A DNA stretch of 37,245 bases. It comes from Nymphaea colorata (Eukaryota; Streptophyta; Magnoliopsida; Nymphaeales; Nymphaeaceae). The stretch covers positions 1 through 37,245 of the forward strand of contig NW_022205121.1 of assembly GCF_008831285.2 (NCBI RefSeq), in the 5' to 3' direction. A program made the position numbers and the translations under genes. Shown here one piece after another: positions 11,321 through 21,574 of the stretch. Position 1 is the first letter of the stretch. Each line of letters opens with the position of its first letter. The notes beneath the pieces were generated by a model, which saw only the letters and a program-made list of their open reading frames with translations, had not been told where the DNA came from and ran no database searches.

Positions 11321-11470
11321 TTATAATTCAAAGGTTATAATTAAAAAAGAAATCGGCAATAAAAACCAGTATAGAATTTAAGAAATGCCTGTTACAACCT
11401 TACAGGGTTTCGTCTTTCATTCCACACAACGAATAAAAAGCGGTTTTATAAAAAAATCTTGAAGTATTTG

Positions 11471-12465
11471 TCACTATTTGATCCTGATTTTGGCTTCGCT
11501 TTTGTATCTCTGGAGGGAAGAAGGCTCTATACTGCCTTCATGGCTGTTGCTGTAATTGTAAAAAACGGTATTATATTCGGTTTCACGCTTTTCGAGCTTG
11601 GGTGCGAGTTGGGGACAGGAGTTTGGATGTCCAAAAAACCCTTTCCTGCGTCGAGGAGATGCTTGTTGAGAGTGATGAGATCGGGGATGCCCTTGATCGA
11701 AGTCTCAATCACCGAAACCAACTTTTCGATCTCCTTGAGGTATACTGCCTTCCTGTTCCGAAACTCCTCGATTAGGAAGACCAGTCGCTTTTCCAACTCC
11801 TTCACACATTCCCTACTCTTGAACAGATCCTTTTTCAGATCCTCGTTCTCCTTCGTCAATCTAGTAGCTTCTTGTTCCTCGATGACTTCGCCTCCACATT
11901 TGTGGGTTCCTATGCGAGAATCACTTTTTTGGCCTGTTTGTACCTAAGGGGGAAGACAACCTGTTTGTTCGCCTCCTGCTGAAGGAGTAAACCGTGGTAG
12001 TAGTTGTAAGCGTTGAAGAAATCCTCTGCAAATGCACTGAAATCCTGCAATCCGCTGAGATTTTTCACTGTTAAGGCGCCTTCGAGTTTTCGGCTTATGA
12101 CAGGGTTGGCCTCAGATCCCTTAGGATTTGTTAAAGGTATTCAGAAGTAGCTTCGCCTTTTAGGCTGTCTGAGCCGTTTTGGCTGGCCTCCGACTTCATG
12201 ACCGACTCCCTATAGGAGTCATTGGATACCCTCCGCTGGAGACGCTTCGAAGGAGTCTGACGGCTGTCAGCGGGGGGAATCAACAGCTTATTCGAAGTAG
12301 TCTCCTCGTCCCTCTGTCCCGGCTTGTTAGGCGAGCCTAATTCCTTGTTTTTGGAGGAGCTGCGGATGTTGCTTATGCTTATTCGTTTGGACTGGCATAC
12401 ATTAATCACGAATTAGTTTATTATTATAACATTAAACCCATTTGTTCTTCCAACAATAATGACAT
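11471..12465 (-). CDS. Ser-rich and coiled-coil protein, unrecognised
   Basis: The N-terminal third is rich in Ser, Lys and Arg (SISNIRSSSKNKELGSPNKP, KRLQRRVSNDSYRESVMKSE), as in phosphorylated disordered regions. The middle reads NLSGLQDFSAFAEDFFNAYN, and the C-terminal part is a coiled coil (TKENEDLKKDLFKSRECVKE, LEKRLVFLIEEFRNRKAVYL). It ends NSHEGSIEPSSLQRYKSEAK then IRIKQ-TGA. I do not recognise the family. Frame breaks near 12110, about 11885 and the A run 11560-11565 are each repaired by one base. The start is not fixed: no ATG is in frame with the Ser-rich part, and a small intron probably joins it to the ATG at 12465. Confidence 0.55.
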
Positions 12466-12668
12466 GGTTCTGAAGCATAGCATAAGGCTTGATGCTTTTT
12501 TAAGATTTCCTAATTTCGATAAGTAAATAATAGGTAAATATTTATTGATAAGAGAGCTTAGTTTCACAATCATTCGTTTGGGACGAGCTTAAGCTATCTT
12601 TGAAAAATATATTGTGATTGGCCTTGAAACACTCCTCTATAACTGATTTAAAAATATACAATTCATAA

Positions 12669-13560
12669 ATGGGTCAGAAGTGTTGCACATAAATGAGTCC
12701 AGCTTAGTACGATAATTTTTACTCAACCTAAACTCGAAAAAAATCTAAAAAACCAGCACAAGATAAATATTCCTAGCCTACGCTTCTTCCTGCCGTCTCA
12801 ACGGTATAAAGAAGATTAGGAGAGATCAAATATGTAGGGACCTACGAACGAGGAACACCAGGCAAGCTGCTACCTATGGATAACTAAGGAACTTTCTATA
12901 ATGGATAATACAAGGATGGAAGACCTCATGGAATTGGAAAGATGTTCTTTCCTGATGGGTCCATCTATGCAGGTTACTTCTATGATGGAATCCCACACGG
13001 AGAGGGAAGGATGATCACGAACAAGGAATTTATTATTAAGGTGCAGTTCAGAAGGACAGGCAGAAGGCCAGGGAAAGCTTTGCAACGATATAAAAGGATA
13101 TTCGTATGAAGGAAAATGGAAGAAGGATGCGCCGTCAGGATTTGGAAAGTAGGTATGGATAGGGACGTCAGAATATGAGGGAGATTTTTTAAACGGAGTT
13201 AAATCTGGGGCAGGAATGTACAAAAAATTCGGTTAGTTTTAGTATAGAGGCGGTTTTTTGAATGACAAGTTTGATGGTATCGGACGTCTTGTATACGCTA
13301 ACGGTGAGATATATGAAGGAGAATGGAAAAACGGAGAGTATTAGGGTATTGGGAAGTATGTTTGGTTTGACCGTTCTTAATACTCTGGCTCATTCTCAAA
13401 AGGAAAAAAACATGGGGATGGAGTGTATAGGCTGAGTGATGGTCGGGTGTTTGAAGGAAAATGGGTCGATGGGAAACGAAATGGGATGGGAAAATTATAT
13501 AAAGGAGGGGATTTCATCCAAGGAAAATGGATAGATGACAAATACGTCCCTTAAAAGTGA
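12669..13560 (+). CDS. Second MORN-repeat protein
   Basis: It starts MGQKCCTQMSPAQYDNFY. The MGxxCC opening could be an N-myristoylation/palmitoylation site, which is an inference. About eight MORN repeats follow from about residue 70: FYNGQYKDGRPHGIGKMFF, IYAGYFYDGIPHGEGRM, YSYEGKWKKDAPSGFGK, IYEGEWKNGEYQGIGKY, YSGSFSKGKKHGDGVYR and VFEGKWVDGKRNGMGK. It ends DDKYVPQK-TGA. One local frame break lies at about 13040-13065 inside repeat 3. MORN arrays with an acylated N-terminus would suit a cortical or membrane-linked scaffold. It is a different gene from the MORN gene at 7066-8608, which has a long basic N-terminus. Confidence 0.83.
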
Positions 13561-13713
13561 TACTTATACTCTTTATGAATCAAAAACAGTAAAAATTCCT
13601 TCATTTAATTATCAACTTCCATACACTTTGAGAAACCTAATACAATCCCTATAATTTTGATTGATAAGCAATTGATTCTTTTATTGTTTAACATATCTGA
13701 CATTTTATATATA

Positions 13714-14629
13714 ATGGAGCTTCCCAATCTTCCCCTAAACCTCAAGATTCAATTAGGCTAGGAGTAAAAATAAAACCAGCAAAACCTCGGCCACATCCAC
13801 ATTGCCAATTACGGACCAAGCGAGGTTATTTCTCCACTATTCAGATCAATAAGTTCAAAGAGAAAGCGAGATTCAGCGAGGATATCGGAGAGGACATTGT
13901 TTCGGTGTTTAAGTACTATGTTCAAGCCGGCCGAGAGGGAGAAGCAAAGACATATTTTGAAAATGCCATCAATTAATAAATGAACGTTGAGGCCATGTCC
14001 CCCCTGCAGATGATCACCAAAAACCCGAAAAGCAAGGGCACAGTTGTGGTGAGCACTTTTCCAGGGGAAGTCTTGGTCACTTACCGTTTCAAAAGCTAAG
14101 AAATTGACGAGGAACTCAAGCAATATATCCTGAATCAGATAAGCAAATTCCACACACTCTAAATCGATATTGTTTTGAAAGGATTCGTCAGTCATTCCAT
14201 GAAGAATCGAGCAAATGTGAAGGTGAATTATGCCAAGATCCAATTCACATCAGACCACGCTGACTCTACAGTACTTACAAGCGTTTTTAATGAGATCAAT
14301 ATGTTCCCTCCTGAGGTTGTGACCAATCCATTCTATAACAGTTTCGGAAGAGCTAAAAAGATAAATCTAGCTATCAAGTTGAAAAACTTCAGAGACTTGA
14401 ACAAGTACATTGACAATTTGTTCACCATCATGGGCAAGAATAACAAAAACAAGAAAAAGAGGATTTCAAGTATTTAAATGTAGGGATCTTCAGAGAAAAA
14501 GTTGAAGCTTATGTCTTCTCAGGAAACGATTTCGTCTTGACTGGAGATCTTACTCATCATGGAGAGGATGCATTCATGAGACTGATCAAAGTGTACTTCA
14601 AGGCCGGTAAAAGCGCATTGGATATGTGA
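13714..14629 (+). CDS. Unrecognised soluble protein
   Basis: Starts MELPNLPLNLKIQLGQ. The main part is well-formed coding sequence with TAA/TAG as Gln: YFSTIQINKFKEKARFSEDI, EDIVSVFKYYVQAGREGEAK, GTVVVSTFPGEVLVTYRFKS, and a Lys-rich linker KNNKNKKK before the last domain KYLNVGIFREKVEAYVFSGN ... HHGEDAFMRLIKVYFKAGKS, ending ALDM-TGA. It looks globular with mixed strands and helices and has no signal peptide or membrane segment. I do not recognise the family. Two one-base breaks are present, near 13824 and in the A-rich stretch near 14455. Confidence 0.65.
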
Positions 14630-14860
14630 TTTTGTTGCATAAATTCATATCTTATCTTCATATTAACTTATGCTGTCTGATCCGGTTGCAATTTCATGCA
14701 TTTAAATCTGACACATCTTTTAGTTTATTTATAAGAGCCTGGTCTGGTAAAACTCTTAATTAATATGATAAAATGATGATGTAAAAAATTCGACTGCAGC
14801 GAAAATTCAATCTAAAAAACAAGGTAAATCCAGTTGATAGGGTATCGCAAATAACAAAAA

Positions 14861-15346
14861 TGATGATCCTTTTCGAACTGGCCCTCATTACCGTTGTCTG
14901 CTTGCTTAACTTCTCCTTCCATTTCCACATCAGCCACGTATGAGATATCTCTATGAAGATCTTTACCTGCTAGTTTTGGACGAGCGAAAATATAATCAAT
15001 TCTAATTTGGCTCTAGCCATCTGCACATTGCTTTTACTTCCCTATCTCATCTTTTACGAAAAAACTACGGTCGCACTCATAAAGGATTTCATAGCACTGC
15101 CTTAGCCCTTCAACAATCCTGTCCATCGTTATCAACTTAAGACTGGATCTCAACTATGCCCTGTTTGTTGTAACGCTAGGAACTATCGTGGGAATTTTGG
15201 GCAATTACGGTGCAATATTTCGAGAGCAGAAGCGTCTAATTGATTAAATTAGAAATATAGAAAGCGCTGACCGATCGTAGAGCAGGCTTCGAGAAGAAGA
15301 GCCGGAGAATTGTCCCTAAATCGGGAGAGTCATTGAAAAATAATGA
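14861..15346 (+). CDS. Small membrane protein with about three hydrophobic segments
   Basis: It starts MMILFELALITVVCLLNFSF, a first membrane segment. A 21-nt intron (14938-14958, containing a TGA) follows. Then come a second segment LALAICTLLLLPYLIFY and a third ALFVVTLGTIVGILGNY, and a charged tail (REQKRLIDQIRNIESADRSQ) ending VIEKQ-TGA. About 145 residues; no conserved polar motif that would identify a function. One base is missing or extra near 15105. The stop overlaps a possible start (ATGA at 15343) of the next gene. Confidence 0.5.
14938..14958 (+). other. 21-nt intron in the small membrane protein gene
   Basis: GTATGAGATATCTCTATGAAG has a good 5' splice site and contains an in-frame TGA, so it must be removed for the protein to extend past its first membrane segment. 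Confidence 0.7.
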
Positions 15347-15505
15347 AATTGTATCTATGTGATATTGTTAACTTTTGCTATAGTATATATTTATGTAATT
15401 TCGAGTGAGTCCTCATCCAAAAAATCAAGCAATAATGATCTTTCTATCATTGAATTCCCCGCCGCAAAATCCTTGCTTAACCACTAGCCATCAATCCCTC
15501 GAAAC

Positions 15506-18500
15506 ATGGCATCGCGGATCGATCAGTTATAAGTTTCACTCTCGACTTTGCAGGAGCAATACCGAAGGGAAAAGGAGCTCAACAATGCAGCGAACCTATA
15601 AATACAAAAAAGGTTGGACAAGGTGGAATACAAGACACTGTCAGCTGAGCAAGATTTGAAGCAACTCAATGAGGTACATTTCTGATAAAAAAGATAAAAT
15701 AAATAAAACCGATACGTGAGGCATATACATTGAACCCAACTAACGATACATCTAAAAACGAGATCATATTTTTGAAGCAGGTGATAATGCAGGAAAAATA
15801 ATCGCAAAAATAAAATTTAAAACACCAAAATGCGGTCATTGAGCAGCTAAACCTAAAATTGTTGAGGTCCGAACAGGAGATTAGGGATTTGATATCAAAG
15901 CAAAGATGGAATATGATTATCGGATGAATGGGCAAGGAGAATAGATCCGTTAAATAGAGGGATTGAAGCAAAGGAAGATATAACAGCAATATGAAATGAT
16001 CAAAGGGATGATTTCCAACTCATAGAGAAGGATATTTGAGCAATTAGAAAGAAAATTCAAAAACTAGCTTGTTTCCAAAGAATACATCGAGGAGAAAATG
16101 AGCAGCCTAAAAGAATAATTCTCGAATGAGCAAAAACCGATCATAGCAGCTGAGACGAAATTCATCAGAGAGACCAAGCAGTCCTTGTAGAATTTGTTTG
16201 GGCTGATTAATAACGTCAAGAAAGAACTTAGTGATAGCTGGCATAGACACAAAAGTTATCGTCAAGAGCATACAAAGTAACTATAAAATCATTTAGGGCT
16301 TTCAATGACTTTGGATATTGCTAGATCCAAATCCTCAGACTAAATAAAGCAGATCTCGACAGCACAACAATAAATGAGTAATGAATTAGTGGAGATAAGA
16401 AACTTCGTCACGAATAAAATTGAAGAAAACAGGCAAATTATATCAGAATTCTAATAGCAGACTAATGAAAAGTTATAGAATAGTGGATAGTTCAGTAAAA
16501 ACCAGACTGAAAGAAGCACACACAATACCGAGAACTTCTCACACTTCTAGAAAGAGCTCAACCAATGGAAATCTATCACTGAACAAAAGAATTTGAATGT
16601 TTTCAAGTAGATATCCAACACACTCAAGACCATGAAGCTTTAGTGGCGTAAAGAAAACGATTAATTGGTCAGTGAAGTTGCAGCTATCAACGAGTCATTG
16701 AAGAATGTGAAAAAATCTATGCCAAGTGAATTGAAAAAAAATGTACAAGCAATTATCACAATATTTAATAGCTAGTTTGATGTCCTAGCAGAGGAGCTGT
16801 AAACTATGACTGAAATGATATCGATTGCAAAAAAATAGACCGAAAAATTGTTCAAATAAGATCTAAACAAGCAAGTGCAGAGATCATAGAGAATGTCAAA
16901 AATATGCTGAACCAAAAAACAAAGGAAGCCAATCTTTACAGTGATAAGGCTCTTATCAGGAGTGAAGAAAACATGAGGCATACCTGACCAAGGAAGTCAA
17001 ATACAGCTCATAGCTTATCAACCAAAGAATATAGAAATTGTAGGGAGATATGAACCAACTCTAGTTAACTCTGAAAAAGACGAGTTCTTAACAACCACAC
17101 AGCTAGAAGACTACAGCTTGAAATTGAAAACTTTCAATTAAAATTATAAAGACTATCTGTAAGAGCAAAGAAAGGACGACCTAAAGAAAAGGATCGAGCT
17201 TGAGGACCTCATGAGGAATAATGCAAGTAATCTTATGGATATTTGCTACAAAAAGAGCTAATTTTTAGTTGAAGGCTTGAAGAACAGTATGTAAATGCCC
17301 AGATGAAGGAAAAGGTGGAGGCAGCTCAAGCATAGATGGAGCCAAGGATGAGCTAAAGGTAAGATTTCATCATATTTAGAAATAAATTCAATCCTCAAAC
17401 AAGACGTGCAAAAAGAGTTGGCAGTCGGAATGGAAAAAGTTACAAAGGAAAGATAAAATAGCGAATAAATGTTGCATCAGACCATAGAACAGTCAATAGC
17501 CACTACAAAAGCTAACATAGCTAACGATATCTTCAACACAAAGACGAAATATAAACGAAACTTAATGACATGAAGGCCAAATAGGCAGAAAGAGAAATAT
17601 AGCAAGAAAAAGATATGCTGTAATTGAAAAATACAGTCCTATCCATGATCAGTAATAGAAAAAGCTCAACGAATAAGCCATGCTAAAGAATAAAAGGTAA
17701 ACTGATGATAAATTTTTACTACTAGAAAAAAGTGAAAATGCAAAAGAGCTAGAACGCAATGCTAAAGAGGCAGCAAATAAGTAATAAATCAATAATCGTT
17801 TCTTACTTTTGGAAAAGGCTGAACAAGCTAAGGAAGCTGAGCGCAATACAAAAGACGCTAACAATAGAAAATAGATAGAAGCTTTAATAGTTGCTGCTGA
17901 TGTAAAACAATAAACCCGCTTAAAGGACGAGATAAATAAGACAAAAACTGCAATTGACTAGAAGATAGCACACCAAAATAAGTAATTCACTGACCAAATC
18001 AAAAAGATAGACGATGAGATCAAGTTGTAAAAGAGCAACAACTTGAAGTCTGATCAATAGGTCAAGACAAGATAAGCATAAATATAGAAAAAATAGTGGT
18101 ATTGGGTCAATAAGTGGAGCTAAAGAATAAGACAATAACATAAAAAGTTGAAGCTATGGGCAAAAATATGACTGACATGAAGGTATCATCAGAAAAAGAA
18201 CATATGAAAAGTGAAGAAGATAGAGGAAAATCGTTTGAAGCTCTCAAGAAGGAAATATAACTCAAGCAAAAAGACTTAAATGATAAAATTGAAGCTGCTA
18301 ATAAAGTGAATGAGGCACAAAAAGCCAAGTAGTTAGAACTGTAGGCTAAGATAGTAGCTTTTAACCAGCTAATTACATAGTTAAGATTATCAATGGAAAA
18401 AAATCAAGCCAAAGCGTAAGAAGACAAAGTAAAGTCAATCTAAGCATTGAAAAAAGAAATTTAGCTGAAGCAGAAAGAACTCAGTGACAAAATCGATGCA

Positions 18501-19805
18501 GCTAATAAGGTGAATTAAGCTCAGAAAGCCAAATAATTAGAACTTGAGACGAAGATTGTCACCTTGAACCAACTATTAACTTAAATGAAAACAACTGCTG
18601 AAAAGAAATGGCTAAGTCTGAAGAAGATAGAGGCAAATCGATTGAAGCTCTTAAGAAGGACATATAACTGAAGCAAAAAGCATTAAGTGATAAGATAGAC
18701 TAAGCGAACAAAGTAAATTAAGCTCAAAAGGCAAAATAGTTAGAAATATAGACAAAAATAGTAGCCTTAAATAAACAGTTAGCTGACATGAAAGCTTCTG
18801 CAGAAAAGACTCAAGCGAAATCTGAGGAGGATAAAGGAAAATCACTTTAAGGTTTGAAAAAAGAAATAGAACTTAAAAACAAGGAATTAAATGATAAAAT
18901 TGAAGCCGCTACAAGGTGAATGAAGCACAGAAAGCCAAGTAGGCAGAGTTATAAACCAAAATAACTTCATTGAGCCAGCAAGTAACTGAGATGAAGACGT
19001 CTGCATAGAAAAATAAGGCAAAATCAGAGGAGTAAAAAGGAAAATCGTTCTAATCCTTCAAGAAAGAAGTATAACTAAAACAAAAAGAATTAAATGACAA
19101 AATTGAAGCTGCGAATAAAGTGAATGAAGCCCAAAAGGCAAAATAGTTGGAGCTTTAGACAAAGATAACAAATATAAATAAGTAAATATAGTTGAAAAAC
19201 AAAGCTGCTCTCGATGAAATAGCAAAGACCAATAAAAAGGTCGATGAACTAAAGCTAAATAATGAAAATAAACTGCTAAGAAAGGAGAAGATAAAGCAAA
19301 GACTGTTTAAGGATTAAAAGTGGAACTATAGCAAAAGCAGAAATAGACAAACGATAAAATATAAGCAATAACAAAAAATATCCGAACAATAGAAGGCAAA
19401 GCTTTAGAAATAAAATGCAAAAAAGAACGAAGCCAACAAAACAGTAGAACTTTAAAAGAAAATCACCGATTAACATTAGGAGTAGACACTAAGAACAAAG
19501 AATTCACTCAAAACATTCAATAACTAACAAAGAAAGTGACGGACCTAACTACGAATAATGATAAATAAAAACAGAAAGAAGGGTAAAGCAAAAAGGTAGG
19601 CGAGCAGAGCTTAAACCAACTCAAGGCTGACCTTGAAAAGCAAATTAGATAGCTGGCATCTTCAATCAAAGAAGTATAATCCAAAAACGATAAGGAGAAT
19701 GATGAGCAATAGGAAGCCATAAACAATTTCCGAAAATCAGTAAACAAGTTATAAGCCATGGTCTTTTCGAGCAAGCCAAGAACAAGGCAATGTTCGACCG
19801 TATGA
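15506..19805 (+). CDS. Long coiled-coil protein with internal tandem repeats
   Basis: Starts MASRIDQLQVSLSTLQEQYR and is almost wholly coiled coil, about 1400 residues, ending QAMVFSSKPRTRQCSTV-TGA. A 20-nt intron lies at 15674-15693. The middle (about 16050-16860) is a less repetitive helical part (e.g. KSLQNLFGLINNVKKELSDS is close to the read sequence). Two short 87-nt repeats lie at 17710-17890, and five 204-nt repeats (68 residues, core EALKKEIQLKQKxLNDKIEA then ANKVNEAQKAKQLELxTKI) at 18207-19220. Gln is nearly always TAA or TAG. There is no motor or other catalytic domain. It may start upstream: an ATG at 15343 with a 25-nt intron reads into the same frame through a Ser-rich segment. 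A filament, fibre or basal-body role is likely but unproven. Confidence 0.75.
15674..15693 (+). other. 20-nt GT-AG intron in the long coiled-coil gene
   Basis: GTACATTTCTGATAAAAAAG contains an in-frame TGA. Removing it joins EQDLKQLNE to IKQIKPIREAYTLNPTN and keeps the coiled-coil frame open. Confidence 0.7.
17710..17890 (+). repeat. Two 87-nt tandem repeats (29 residues)
   Basis: The unit FLLLEKSENAKELERNAKEA at about 17713 returns 87 nt later as FLLLEKAEQAKEAERNTKDA. The distance is a whole number of codons and the copies differ mostly by conservative changes, so this is a coding repeat in the coiled coil. Confidence 0.7.
18207..19220 (+). repeat. Five 204-nt tandem coding repeats (68 residues)
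   Basis: Repeat starts (KSEEDxGKS core) lie at about 18207, 18411, 18614, 18818 and 19021, i.e. spacings of 204, 203, 204 and 203 nt. Each copy reads KSEEDRGKSFEALKKEIQLK, QKELNDKIEAANKVNEAQKA, KQLELQTKI and a variable end. The two 203-nt spacings each carry a spot where the neighbouring copies have one more A (for instance GCTACAAGGTGAATG against GCTAATAAAGTGAATG), and each spot breaks the frame. Confidence 0.85.
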
Positions 19806-19888
19806 CCCAGGACATAAATAAAGTATCATAAACTTATAGATGATAGCCAGCGAGATGAGATAATGATGTTTATCATAGGATACATAAA

Positions 19889-20835
19889 TCAAACCAACAT
19901 CTTCATCTATTGCAGTTTCTTTATTTCGGTAATCGACCAGGGATGTCCCAAGGTCTCGATGTGATCTCCGTGGTACATTAGAGTAAATTAAAATACGGAT
20001 TCGGTCACCCTGTCCTCTCCTCCTTCCACTATTTTTCCTTCGTTTCGATAAAGCAGTAAATCTCGATGATTTTTATGTTGAACTCGAAGGTTGGTATTAA
20101 TTTTTCGCCGACTTTCGCTCTCAAGAATTGAGCAGGGTAATTAAAAACGATTTCGGTGAACTTTGGCTTCCATTTCTAAATAGTTTAATGCTTACCTTGT
20201 TTAGGTTCATTTTATGATGGGCTGAAAAGAACTCGTAGGCTTGCTCTGATGCCATAGTTTCAACTTCTGACAGTTTTTGACTTAAAAATGTATTGTAGGC
20301 ATTTTTGAAGATTACCGTTGACTCCTCCTCCAAGGTATAGATGGAGAAGTCTTTGAGGAATTGCCTCATGAGTTCTGTGGCGCGTGCCTCAGGACTACCT
20401 TGAGCGATTTTACTATATACTGTTGCGCCGGCATTGGCAACCACACCCTATCGAGTGCTTGCGTATTCCTTAAGGTTTTCCTTGAAGGCTTCATATTCCT
20501 TGTACTGAGGTGTCTGTTTGATCTTGTCTTGACTGAATCAGGGATGAGATTGGAGAGCTTAAACCCTTCCTTTTCTTCTTTGGCTTGGACTTCTGAAGCA
20601 ACAAGGGCGGTTCTGAGGTACTCTGATGTTTCAGATGAATCTTATCTAATTCTTCCTTGGTGAATCTTCTTTCTTCTTTGACTTTCTGGTACCTTTGTTT
20701 GACAACATCTCTTCGTCGGGAAGGTTTGCTTCCAGGCTGACTTCACGAAGCTGACGAATTGTTGTTCTTGGGTTCTTCTGAGAAGCGCATGACGTTTCTT
20801 CTGAAGAGGAGGGATCCGATGGTCTTCAATTTCAT
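19889..20835 (-). CDS. TIM44: TIM44, mitochondrial inner-membrane import subunit
   Basis: TIM44 anchors Hsp70 to the TIM23 import channel on the matrix side. The N-terminus MKLKTIGSLLFRRNVMRF is basic and amphipathic, as for a matrix targeting peptide. A charged helical region follows (RDVVKQRYQKVKEERRFTKE ... QYKEYEAFKENLKEYAST). The C-terminal Tim44 domain is seen in ATELMRQFLKDFSIYTLEEE, WKPKFTEIVFNYPAQFLRA, IKIIEIYCFIETKEK and KIVEGGEDRVTESVFQFTLM, and it closes with the aromatic HPWSITEIKKLQ. A 20-nt intron lies at 20176-20195. Frame breaks near 20535 and in the T run 20032-20036 are each restored by one base. Length of about 310 residues is short for TIM44 but contains the C-terminal domain. 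Confidence 0.75.
20176..20195 (-). other. 20-nt GT-AG intron in the TIM44 gene
   Basis: On the minus strand GTAAGCATTAAACTATTTAG separates HHKMNLNK from KWKPKFTEIVFNYP, with strong splice ends at both sides. The second exon is the main part of the Tim44 C-terminal domain. Confidence 0.8.
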
Positions 20836-21574
20836 CTTGTCTTATTAAAAATTTAATTGTTGCTAATTTGTGGCATCCTAAATTAAAAGCTATTGTATAT
20901 GTATGCTTGTGACAGGTATGAATGAACTGATTTATATGGATCTATTTTGGTGAAGATTTTAAGACGATTTGGCCCAACGCTTGGTCTGGATCAACTGTAA
21001 AGGCCAAATGATTTGAAAATTCAGGGTCTTATATGTGAAAATCAGCTATTGAGAGCTTATTTAAGCTACCAAGCCATCTTGATGGCTTTGACTATTTTAT
21101 CAGCCTTAATATGCATTTAGTAACGAAAAAATATCATATAAAGATAGTGGGTATGCTTAGCAGCAAAGCCACTTCAAAAAATGAGTTTTAATCCATAAAA
21201 GCAATTATTTTTAATCCTTTAATTCAATTTCTCTAAGGGAAAAAATATACCGAAAACATAATTATAAGTAATAATTTGGCTAAGTGTACCAATAAGATAG
21301 TTGATTTGCTAACTATTTTCGGCAAAACTCAATTATTTTTGTCCAAAAGCAAAGAATAATTAGAAACAATCGATTGGCAAAAACTTTAAATATCAGAATT
21401 ATGAAGCCCTTCTTCTTTAATATAATAATACACCAAATTCTATTAATATTAGATGGCATTCCTTTGAAAACTGAACCCAATTTATTTTTTTCTAATCATT
21501 CAATAACCTTTCCAATGTCAAAATCTCAAAATTTCAAACGCAACTTTTAAAAAAGCAGTCCAAAAATCATAATT
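20836..21574. other. AT-rich intergenic region, 740 bp
   Basis: The longest gene-free stretch, between two divergent gene starts, so it should hold two promoters and may hold other regulatory or replication sequence. It is rich in A and T runs, with no TGA-free frame of coding character, no tRNA-like structure and no direct repeat that I could see. Confidence 0.45.

Noticed and set aside
15506-16900. Kinesin-5-like tail
   Set aside because: The helical region at 16050-16860 first recalled a kinesin tail, but there is no motor domain upstream and no P-loop, so coiled coil alone is all that can be said.
20836-21574. tRNA or other structured RNA in the long AT-rich spacer
   Set aside because: No cloverleaf, no B-box-like sequence and no strong inverted repeat could be found by eye.
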